A stretch of 41,838 nt of DNA, taken from Chlamydomonas sphaeroides (Eukaryota > Chlorophyta > Chlorophyceae > Chlamydomonadales > Chlamydomonadaceae). Made by a program: the position numbers and the translations under genes. Location: contig BDDC01000448.1 in NCBI GenBank assembly GCA_001662425.1, positions 12,271-54,108 on the forward strand, read 5' to 3'. The notes under the pieces were generated by a model that was not told the origin of the DNA, did not search any database, and saw nothing but the letters and a program-made list of their open reading frames with translations. Positions 9,433 to 19,600 of this stretch are shown piece by piece; the stretch's first letter is position 1, and the number at the start of each line of letters is the position of its first letter.

Positions 9433-10225
9433 TTGAGCGATTCAGGCTGCTGATTCGCTTTGGCAAGAACGATGTGCTCAAGGTACCAGTTGCGCACAGA
9501 CTTCGGACGAATGTCAGGAATCCATGTGTATCATGCTTGCAGCTAGTAGGAGTATAGAAGAAGTTGAGGACCCACAACTTGCGCCGCGGCCGCAGGCGGC
9601 AGGTGTGGAGGGTGAATGTAGCACAGCCGTGCGTCGCGGCGGTCCGACTTCGGCGTGAGTCCGGCTCGCGCGCGCCAAGAGCACTAAAACGATTGGGCAC
9701 ACCCATGACTTTAAACGCACACAGTACTCTCCGAGAGGAATGTAGCTTGTCGAGTATTACGCATCTCCGTAACCGCGAAAATTGCAACAGCAGCAGCTTG
9801 CGGAGCGGTCTTGCTACAGAATAAGGGCAGGTCTTTATGAACCAATAACATCAGTATGGCATCAGGTTGTGCCGGGTTGCCCGTGAGGCGTGTCTCCCCA
9901 CTATCACCCTGCTGGGGCCAGGACGGCCCTCCTGGCTGGGCCCCTACCGCGGCTCCACGGAAGGTGCTGCACCTCGCCCATGCCTGCCTCCTGCCGCAGC
10001 GCCAGCTAGCACCGATGAAGGAAGCACACCTAACGTTCTACGGCAGGCGGTTCAGCAAAAGCAGCGCCCATCCACATCTTGTTACAAGCCCGCCGCGGCA
10101 CGGCGCGGCTCGCCAGCCAGCCCCTCGTTCATGCCGGCGCCCAGACACGCACTCCGATTGACATGCGGCCTGGCTCCTCCCATCCAGCCAGGGCTTCAGG
10201 ACCCGACATCAGCCCCCACACCTCG
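9433..10225. other. Spacer between sulfotransferase copies 2 and 3
   Basis: This holds the 5' flank of copy 2 (9433 to about 9830) and the 3' flank of copy 3. No coding stretch is convincing on either strand. No clear TATA box was identified. Confidence 0.5.
10082..10086 (-). terminator. TGTAA polyadenylation signal of sulfotransferase copy 3
   Basis: On the minus strand the pentamer TGTAA, the usual volvocine polyadenylation signal, lies 140 bases after the stop codon of copy 3. Position and strand fit a 3' UTR; use is inferred. Confidence 0.5.
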
Positions 10226-13225
10226 CTACGGCAGCTGCGTCACATAGCCGCAAGGTGACGCGCGCCGCCCCTTGCCCCAGCGCTTGGTCCAGCGGTGTAC
10301 CACCACGCCCCGCCAGTTGGCCTTGCTCGCGCGCCCGACTTCGTACACTATGTCGTCCAGCCACGCCAGGAAGCTGCCGTACTCGTACAGGCTGGCGTCA
10401 TGACGGTTCAGCTCCTGCAGCAGCGAGAGGTCACGCGGCAGGCCACGCCGCGTGCGCCGCTCGCGCTCGTTCTGGCGGTAGCTGCTGGTGTTGGCTGCGC
10501 GCCAGCCCAGCCCGAAGCGCAGCGCCCTCGCCGACATGAGCGGCTCCTCCAGCACCAGCAGCACCTCGTACTGCTGCAGCATCGCCAGCCGGGCGGCGGC
10601 CAGGTGGGCCTCGCTGATGGCGCCCAGCGGCAGGTTGAACACCGCCTCGCCCAGCAGCGAGCGCACCTGCCGAGGAGCGGCAGGGAGCGGCAGGGAGGGA
10701 GAGGCCAGGGCGCGCGATGAAGCGCGGCAGGCGGGGCAGGCCGCGAGGGCTCTTGGGTGCGGCATCATCGGTGTGGGGGCGCAGACCGCCAGCGCTGGCG
10801 CACTTGCCCGCTACGTAGCTGCAGCCCGGCCCCAAGTGCCGCACCAGGTAGTTGTTGACGGCGCCCGGCAGCAGCGCCGCCCACTTCTCGGCCGTGTAGC
10901 TGGACGCGTCCGGGAACCACAGCCGCCAGTGCTCCTCGCAGCGGCTCTGGTACTGCTGCAGCATGTAGCCGATGTGCGACAGCACACGCGCCATGGGGTG
11001 CCGGATCTGGGAGGGTGGCCCGGGGCGATGGCGGCGATGAGGGCAGCGGCAAGGGCACACCGCACGGCCGCGTCCGTCACAGGCTTCGACATGCCATGCC
11101 CAGGCTGCCGCGGCTTCTCCGGCGCCGCGTTACGAGCCTTCGTTCGGCCCCGCCAGGCGTCCGCTGTCCCTTCCGTTCCGCGCCACAAACACACACGCGT
11201 GCGTGTTTCTCTAGAACCAATTTACCACTATAAAATGAACACACGCGGCGCACCTGCAGCACGGTCACCATGTTGTGGCACGCATGTGCCCGCCGCAGCA
11301 GCCCCGCGACGCCGTCCTGCATCCCGTCCTCGCCCCCGGCCGCCGCCAGCGCCGCCACCACGGCCGAGTTGTTGCCGGCCACCAGCGACAGCACGGTGCC
11401 GTTAGCCAGGGCCACGGTGCCGTTGGCGTACGACACGGTGTTGTTGAGGTACGCCACCGTACCGTTGCTGTACTCCACGCGGATGTTGCTATACGGCACC
11501 GTACCGTCGCCCAGCGGCTCGGTGCTGTTGTCGTACACCGCTGTGTACTCGTTCATGTACATATTCCAGCTGGCAGGGTGCGGTCGTGGGGTGTGCATGG
11601 GCCATGGGACCGGGCATGTATGTGTCATGGGCCCGTAGGGAGCACCCACCATGCCCGCACGCCCAGCCGTCGCCTTACTCCCTGTCGCGGCCATCCGCAG
11701 ACCTTGCGCCCCATCTGACAGCGGCCAGCCAGCCAGCAAGCTCCGCACGCCAACCCTGCTACCCAGCTCCCGCCTGCTGGCGCCGCCTCCGCGACTGGGC
11801 CCAGGTGCTTGTGAGCAACCGAACCGGGCCTCCCACTGGCTCACCCGTTCTCCAGCAGCCAGCGCTTGCGGTGCTCGCAGCTGTGGTGCCGCTTGCGCCG
11901 CGCCAGCGTCTTCCAGGGCGCGTCACAGTCCGTGTACTGATCCGGCCTGCGCGAAAGGTGCTCCCGTTCGTTCACCCAGCGCGGCTGTGGGGCGCATGGG
12001 GCGGCGCAGGGGGGGCGCAAGGGGGGGCCGTCACTTGGCAGCGGCCGGCACGTACAGGTCAAGCCTTCCAGGAGGGCCGCACAGGGCGGGAATCAGACAC
12101 TGTTCGCATACCACAAGCGCTCTACCGTTCTACCAGCAGCCGATCCCAGCCGTGGGTCCCCGTGCTGCTGAATCCGCCAGCCCCTCAGCATGCCGCAGGC
12201 CTATGGAGGCCGACCCACATGGTCGTCAAACTCCGATATGAGGCAGTTGTTCCAGTGGTAGAAGTTCTGGCTGAGGCAGCCGGTGCGCTCCGCCATGAAG
12301 CACAGCGTCGTGCCGCCGCTCTTGCTCACGTGCGCCACGTCGACAGCCTGACGCACGGCGGGATTGGGCGGGGAGGACGGGAGTGCGGGAGCAGGGAAGG
12401 CGCGGGCGTGGGCGCCAAGAGCACGGGCCGGCGGGCTGGGGACGGGGGTGCGAGGCGCGCGAGCACGCGCTTGGAGGACACGGGCCAGGGCGAGTTTGTG
12501 TTCAGAAATAAGTATAATATGTGTGTCTGAAGCCGTGCAGTGGCTGCATATGCAGACGCTCGTACGTGATGGTTTGGGGGATGGTGCGGCATGCCGACGC
12601 GGCTGTCCCGGCGCACCTTCTTTGCGCGGGCCGCAGCGGCGTGCGCAGACAGCAGGCGCAGCAGGAGCCGGCCCGCCACCATCTCGGTGGCGTCGCTCAG
12701 CGGCTGCCGGAAGCGCAGGCGCTGCAGCGCGACGCCGGCGGTGATGACTCGCCGCAGGGCGGGCCAGGCCGCGATGACGGGCGTGGCGTTGAAGTGGCCG
12801 TCGATGGCGAGGACATGCTTCCCGACATCAGCGGACTCTGACGAGTTGGCTATGGCCGCGGCGCGGTCGACGATCAGGCGCAGCGTCAACGTCGCGTTGC
12901 GGGGGTCCACGTCGTGCGAAACGGGCGCCAAGAACTCGGTGGTGTTGTCTAAGGCGGCGGTGGCTAGCAGGGATTCGAGCTGACGGCGGCGGGCTTCGTG
13001 CAGCACGGGCGTCACCCAGCGCGGCGGAGGCGCGGGGGGTGAGGTTGGGGGCTGGGGACTCATGGCGGGGGGCGGAGGAAGCACCCCCAGGCCGAGCCGC
13101 ACGAGCAGGGCATTATTAAGGGAGCCTTTGGGCACGTGCGGCGGCTTCGCCGCAGCATCGGCGAGGATGGCTTGTAGGATGGCGACCGCCGCGAGCTGGA
13201 AACACACGGCGACGAGCCCCCTCAT
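10226..13225 (-). CDS. Sulfotransferase-like protein, copy 3 (complete)
   Basis: Complete paralogue of copies 1 and 2. Minus-strand exons: 12617-13225, 12219-12347, 11845-11984, 11254-11569, 10845-11006 and 10226-10666; phases (0, 0, 2, 0, 0) agree and give 598 residues. A signal peptide (MRGLVAVCFQLAAVAILQAI, then LADAAA) is followed by a Pro-rich stretch. Exon 2 carries the PAPS loop VAHVSKSGGTTLC, here split from exon 1 by an intron that copy 2 lacks. Exon 3 opens PRWVNE as in copy 1, exon 5 opens IRHPMARVLSHI, in which the usual REP is RHP, and exon 6 opens VRSLLGEAVFNLP and ends CGYVTQLP. Exon 4 holds a unique insertion of four N-glycosylated heptads. Golgi or secretory location and sulfotransferase chemistry are inferred from motifs; the REP to RHP change in the 3'-phosphate motif may alter PAPS binding. 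Confidence 0.78.
11389..11472 (-). repeat. Four heptad repeats with N-glycosylation sequons in copy 3
   Basis: Within exon 4 of copy 3, 84 bp encode four successive seven-residue units: YSNGTVA, YLNNTVS, YANGTVA and LANGTVL. Each has an N-x-T sequon. The units are absent from copies 1 and 2 at the same place, between EYTAV and the conserved HACxNM segment. This is a local tandem expansion of a 21-bp unit. Confidence 0.85.
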
Positions 13226-14083
13226 CGCCGTCGTTGTTGAGCTACCCAGCCTCCCTCATCGCGCCAGCGAGGTCACCGCGCGATTGCCACAGCCGATTCT
13301 CCCGTGTCAGCGCTGTACTGCTGCCGTGTTCAGGCTTGTTTCGTTATTGAAGGGTTTGACTTAACATCGCGCCTCTATCCTAGAGCAGAGAGACACTGCC
13401 GAATTGAGTTACTTGTCAGGCGTCAGCAGCAACGCACAGATGAAGCAGGGGTCGCGTCTTATTATGATTACCATCAAGGTGCATGAAAGCTCACAATTGC
13501 GGCATTTGGCGTCGCAGCTGTCGCGAGGTCTCAGGTTCATGTGGCGGGCGACAACACATCGGTTGCATTGCCGAGCTTAGCTTCACGTCGTTTGTACGAC
13601 TTAACAAATTCTTGCATTGAGGTGGCGTGAATGCTTGCGCCACGGTCGCCCCAGGGGTCACTGGTCAGGGCTTGTCAGGGACCGGTCGGGGTGAGTCGGG
13701 GCAGCAAGACAGAGGACGACTCCTGGGGGGACGCTGACCCGTAGATTGCAGAGTCTGCTGCCGGGCAGCACCTTCCCAGCCATACCACAGCCACCTCGCC
13801 TCCTTCGTCAAGTACACGCGTCTGGCTCACCATCGCACGCCCGACCATGCATACCCAATCCTTACCCCCATCATTGGAATGCACCCCGCCGGCAATGCCC
13901 TTTGCGCCTACCCATCTAGCAGCCCCACCACCGTTGCAATCGCCGCGCTCTACGCACCCAACGCCCACACTGACAGCTTCGCAGCTGCCCAACGCCCCCA
14001 CAGCCTACCCGCTACGCCCCTGCGTCCACCCGTCCCCTACCCAGTTCTCCCCCAAGCACCCCGCCCCGCCCACCGCGCCGCCC
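13226..14083. other. Spacer between sulfotransferase copy 3 and the 3' end of CFAP47
   Basis: 13226 to about 13600 is the 5' flank of copy 3 and is less GC-rich than the genes. 13600-14083 lies 3' of the CFAP47 stop and is C-rich on the plus strand. No gene, RNA or polyadenylation signal was recognised. Confidence 0.45.
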
Positions 14084-16631
14084 TCACCGCCGCTGCCCTC
14101 CCGCTTCCCCTGCCGCCTTGCCGCTGGGCTTGACCGCCTTGAGGTTTTGGGCCAGGTAGTTCCTGCCCGTAGGCCGGCCCAGGCTGAGCTTGGCCGCCAG
14201 CTCGGGCGCAATCTTGTCGTCCACGCTCTTTGCGAACTGAGCCGGGCTGGGCGGCACGTAGGTGGGCATGCGGCCGCGCAGCTCGTAGCTGTACTGCATG
14301 TCGCTCGTGGCCACGTACAGCCGCCCGCGCACGACCTTGCCGAACTCGCGGCACGTGTACGACACCTGCGGCATTGGGACGGGGAGCAGGCCGGGCGGAA
14401 GGATGAGCGGGTTCCCTGCATGTCGCAAATGCGTCTCCCCGATCAACTGCAGCAGCAGCAGCCCCGGTGCTGTGCTGTGCTGTGCTGTGCGGTGCAGTGC
14501 AGTGCGGTGCTGCGGGCCGCACCTGCAGCGCCGGCTCGGGCTCGGGCTCTCCTGGCCGGGGCGCGGGCGGCAGCAGGCCCTTGGCGGGGATGACGTTGAA
14601 TACCATGGAGGTGTCGGAGGGGAAGTGCGCGGTGAAGGGCTGCGGCTCGGAGCCGGACGAGTACAGCCGCAGCGGCACGGAGCTGGTGACGCCCACCGCC
14701 GCCTCGATGGTTAGCACGCCGTCCAGGTCGGGCTCCGTGGCCTTTGGGAGGAGGGCGGGGCGAGAGGGTGGGCAGGTGGCACGGCGAGGGGCGTCGGGAC
14801 GAGGCTGCAGCAGAGGACGATGACGCGAGGCAGCATATCCAGCTCGTCTGGTACCCGCTCTTGTGGCATCACCGGTGCCACCACCGGTCAGCGGCGTGGG
14901 GGCCCCGCGCGCCTCCGCGCAGTACCATCGCGCCCCACCTGCAGCTGCATCTCGAAGCGCCACCGCCCGCCGGTGCTCTTGTTGATGACCAGCTCCAGCG
15001 AGGTGGGTGGCAGCATGTGGCGCGGCGCGAAGCACACCCGGTAGCGCAGCGGCATGTCGGGCCGCGCCAGGCGCACGGGCGGTATGGACACCGGCTCCAC
15101 GGTCAGGCAAGACTCGAAGAACGCCCTGCGTCACGGCACGGCACGGCGGGGCGTCAGGCCCAGGGCAGGCAGGCAATGCCGGACGCGAGCTGCTGCGCCG
15201 AGGCCAGGCTGCCCGACACCCTGCGAGACGCTGCCGCGCATGACGCCCCACAGCCCCACAGCCGCACCTGTGCTCGTGCGGCAGCACCATCTCGTGCACG
15301 AACTCGTCCTCGGGGCCGACCTTGTTGAGTCCGTTGAGCGTCACCTCCATGACCTCGTCGATGCGGCTACGCGCCTTGCAGCGGTAGCGGAACACCACGC
15401 CCGACATGGACGCCTCGGTGAGCGCGCGCACCGGGAAGCGCCACTCGAGCGTGTTGAGCGAGTAGCTGCTGCCCTCCACCGCCACCAGCACCTCGCAATG
15501 GCACGTCTTGAGCGACGCGGGCGTGTAGCGTAGCGGCACGCTCAGCGTGCCGTACGGCGGCACGTTGATCTCCTGGATCGTGGACACGCAGCTGTTGGAC
15601 CGGGCCATGGCGGCGCCGCCGCCACTGCCGCCGCCGCCGCCGCCGCCGAGCGAGGTGGAGGAGTTGATGGAGAGCAGCGCCTTGCCGCTGGTGGTGGGCC
15701 CCATGCCGCCGATCGAGGGGCCGATGCGCAAGAGCTCGAACACGCCTACGGGCTCGTCCGTTTTGAGCTGCACGGACACGGAGGCGGCCTCGGGGAAGGG
15801 GTTGCGCCACGTGACCACCGCCTGGCCCTGAGCGCCCAGCATGGTCGACAGCTGCGTCGTCTCCATGACCGTGGGCAGCTCGCCGCGGCCACGGACCTGC
15901 GGGCGGGGCAGGGCCAGGTCCTCACTCCTCAGGGCACTGCAGGGCACCTATTCTCCGGCGGCAGGGCGCCTTGCAGCCCATCGCTCCGTCCCGTCCGCCA
16001 TGGCCCATGGGCCCTGGGCCCGGCGCCGGCCCCGCCCCACCCACTCACGATGTACTCCCACATGCCCGTGCCCTCGCCCTCCACCGTCACGGTGGCGTCC
16101 TCCTCGTGGTCCAGCGTGCTGGGGTGGTACGTGACCGTCAGGTCAGCGCTGCCGTACGGCGGCAGCGTGAGCATCTCGGGGCTGATCGCAAAGCCGCGCG
16201 GGTTGCTGCTGGCCGCAGCTAGCACCGCCGGCACGCCCAGCGGGTTGTCGACGCAGATGGTCCGCGTCGCACTGCGGCCCAGCTCCGCGGTCAGCGGCTC
16301 CAGCTCCGTAGGCGGCGCCGGGTCCGCGTTCATGTTGACCAGGTAGCGGAACTCGCCCACGTCGTCGTTCACCAGCACCACGCTGCCGGTGGCGGCACCG
16401 GGCACCAGCGGGCCGTAGTAGAACTCGAACACGACCGGCTCCTGGCTGCCGGGCAGCGCCAGGCTGGGCGGCCCGAAGAGCGCGGGGTCGCTGTAGCGCA
16501 CCGCCAGCTCCATGTCCTTGTGCAGCGGGTTGGCCAGGCTGACGGACACCGACACCGCCTGCCGCACAACGGCCGACACGTCGATGGTGCCCACCTCCGG
16601 CGGCTCCGAGGCGCGCACCTCCAGCGTGTAC
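14084..16631 (-). other. CFAP47: CFAP47 exons 48-52 (residues 2289-2921): C-terminal ASH repeats
   Basis: Exons: 16049-16631, 15268-15896, 14939-15125, 14523-14741, 14084-14365. The two longest exons of the gene are here. Strands such as VGTIDVSAVVRQAVSVSVSL, FAISPEMLTLPPYGSADLTV and INVPPYGTLSVPLRYTPASL mark at least three ASH units; exon 49 carries a poly-Gly run (seven Gly, Ser, three Gly) coded by a GCC/GCG repeat near 15613-15650. The last exon (SYTCREFGKVVRGRLYVATS, and later LGRPTGRNYLAQNLKAVKPS) ends in a basic tail. Confidence 0.82.
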
Positions 16632-19600
16632 CTGCGCGAGTGAGGGGAGATGGTGATGGGGCCGGCGGTGAGAGGGTTGGCCATTGGCGGTTAATTGGGC
16701 TGTGGGGAATGCGGAAAGCCCGAGCGAGCTCTTGGGGGCTGCTGCTGGTCTCACCAGACGTACTGCCCATCCGCGGTGGTGAAGGTGATGGTGCCGTGGT
16801 AGGTGCCGCTGCGGAACGGGCAGGCGGTGATCTTGTACTGGCTGGCCATGCCGGGCGGCACCTTGAGGGACGGCGCGCCGACCATGAAGTCCAGGTCGCA
16901 GAAGATCTGGCAAAGGATGCAGGGAAGGCAGCGCAGGGAGGCAGGGCGCGGCAGCTGTTCAAACACAGCGCCAAGAGCGCAGCCGCAGGGCGGCTGTGTA
17001 AAACCAAGGCGGCAGGCGGTGGGCCAGGCGGCAGATGCTGCTGGACAGCGGGGCCACGGGGCGGGACGGGGACTGTCGAGGCCATACCGAGCCGCAAAGG
17101 GATGCGGTGGATCCCGGGCGGGCGGCGCACCTTGTACTCTGTCCCTGTCCCCACGATGTTGGGCACGTTGAATTGCTTGATGGCCGGCTTGCGGGCCTGT
17201 GGGCACGCGGCCGGACACAGGAGGCACGCGTTAAACGACGTGACGCACAGCGCGCTGCCTCTGCTGCACGCGGCCGGGCTCGGGGCCCCAGGCGAACCCC
17301 ATGGATCCCCGACATGCATGTGCAGCGGGTAGCCGGCCGCAGCCCTGTGGCGTGTGCGCCCCACCTGGCACTCGATGACCAGGGAGCCCTCGGCGGTGGG
17401 CTCCGCAGCCCGGCCCATGAGCTGGTAGGTGTTGCGCTCGCCCGTGGCGGTGATGGCCAGCTCCAGCGTGCCCTTGATGTCGCCTGCGGCCACCAACAAG
17501 AGCCCGTCAGGCTGCCGCACCGTGCGCTGGCCCAGTGACGAGCTCCAGCTACAGCATCGTGCGGCCAATCCATGTGGCAGATAGCGCGGCGGGCTAGGCC
17601 ACAGCCGACGCCCTCGCTGCGACTGGCTCCGCTGCCTTACCCGGCATGAGCGGCTTGAATTGCAGCGGGTAGCTGACGGTGGAGCCCGCGGGGACCACCA
17701 TCTCGCGCGGCCCCGTCCAGGGCGCGCCGTTGATGGTGGCCGTGACGGTCATCTGCGTGTCGCCCGTGTTGACGAGAGGGATGTCCTGCGAGATGGCCTG
17801 CCGCGCGCACGTCGCGAACTCGAGCACGAACGACTGCGTCATGGTCTGCGCCGTGAGCTCCAAGTCCACCACCCGCACGTCCAGCGGCGAGGTGAACATG
17901 ATGCTGGGGTGGTGGTGGTGGGCGGGCAGAAAGAGCAGGAGGAGCAGGGGCAGGATGAGGGTGCGTCGCTGGCAAGAAGCTACTGAGCAGCTCATTCAGG
18001 ACAAGTCGCACTGCAAGGGTACGACGTGCAAGAGGCCGTGGCCCCGCGCCCGCAACCCCTTCCCTCGGCCGGTGCTCACCGCGTGGGGTAGATGCCGGTG
18101 CCGATGGGCGCCAGGTGCATGCGTAGCGTGTTGGGGTCGGGCGGCGGCAGCGCCGAGTTGTTGCGCGTGTTGGGCCGCACCGTGCCCGTGGCGCCCAGGC
18201 CGCCGCCCGTGGGGTTGCCGGGCGGCGGCGAGGCGCCGGGCCCGCCGGCCGAGGAGGGCAGCTCCATGCCTGCGCCGGGCGCGCCCAAGCCGCCCACGAG
18301 CGAGCGCTGCGAGAGCACGATGTGGCCCGGCGAGGACATGAGCGAGTTGGTCTGCGTAACCATGTACATGACCTCGGCTGGGGGAGGGAGGGAGGCAGGG
18401 TTGGGGCAGGGAGAGGTGGGTACGAGCACAGGGGGCAGGGACGGCAGGTTGGGACGCGAGGAGGGGCAACAGGGTGCGAAAGCCGGGTGGGCGACGCGCT
18501 CAACATGTCACGTAAGAAGCGGGCGGGATGGGATGGAATGGGCATGCTGGGTGGAGCGTGAGCGCGAGCCGACAACGACGAGAGGCGCCAGCGCGCGTAA
18601 CACTCACCGCCCTTGAAGGGGTCCTGCTTGAGCAGCGCCAGCTGCTCCTTGTCCTTGGCCAGCGGGTGCTTCTCCTGCGCGGACCGCAGGGCGACCACCG
18701 CCACAGCACCCGTCAGCACTACTTCCAGGGTGCGCGCTGCCCTGCTACACCAGGGCCAGGCTACGACCCATGCCCGGACGGTGCCATGGCCTCACGGGCC
18801 CAGTGAGCCCGCCCGTCCCACGCACCTGGAACGCCCTCTTGGCCGCTTCCAGCGCCGCGTTCTGGAAGGGCAGCAGCAGGTCGTACACCTGCTGCGGCGA
18901 CTCCAGCGGCACGTTGCCCTTGACCTCCATCAGCGGCGCCGGCAGCCCCGGCTCGCCCACCAGCTCGTAGCAGAACTCGCCTTGGTCCTTGTCCCTGGGG
19001 CCGGGTGGGTCGTGGTGGGGATGGGGAGGGCAAGTGACGCGTTGCATGGGCCGGGAAGTGCGCCAGCGGACGCAGGCGGCCAGCTAATAAGTGGGGTCCG
19101 CAAGGTGGGCCGGGGCACAGGCACGGCGCTCCCGCTGCGCCCGGCGGCCTCACTTAAAGAGCACTGTGCAGTATGCGGTGGCCATGGTGAAGGGCAGGAA
19201 GAAGCCCTTGATCTTCTCGCTGGCGTTCTGCTTGAGCCGCAGCCGGTTGCGGTCCAGGCCGAAGGCGTCGGGCCAGATCTTGCCCATCTTGGCCGCCAGC
19301 GCCGCGGGGTCCTCCATGGTCTCTGCGGGGCACAGGCGGGGATCGTTGGCACAGGCGTGTGACAGCGGCGCCAGAGAGCTGAGCTGGCGAAGGAGTGCGG
19401 CGCGCGCTGGCTTCAAGTGAGCATTGTGGTCGTGCTTGACGCGCGCCGGCATCCGCCGTGATCGGGCTGGACCAGGGTTCGATACTGCTTTGCATGGTGC
19501 GCAATTGCACCGCAACATGGCGCGCGACTCACGCGTCGGCCGCCGCGCGGTGCCGCGCCGGGCGCCGGGGCCCTTCGTGGGCGGCGGCTCCTCCTCCTTC

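Noticed and set aside
11586..12530. 314-codon plus-strand open frame
   Set aside because: It overlaps introns and exons of sulfotransferase copy 3 on the other strand and shows no motif or splice logic.
14037..15947. Reading the 636-codon minus-strand frame as one protein
   Set aside because: It runs through introns; beyond exon 49 it leaves the ASH repeat sequence and becomes Ala/Arg/His noise. The spliced model keeps homology.
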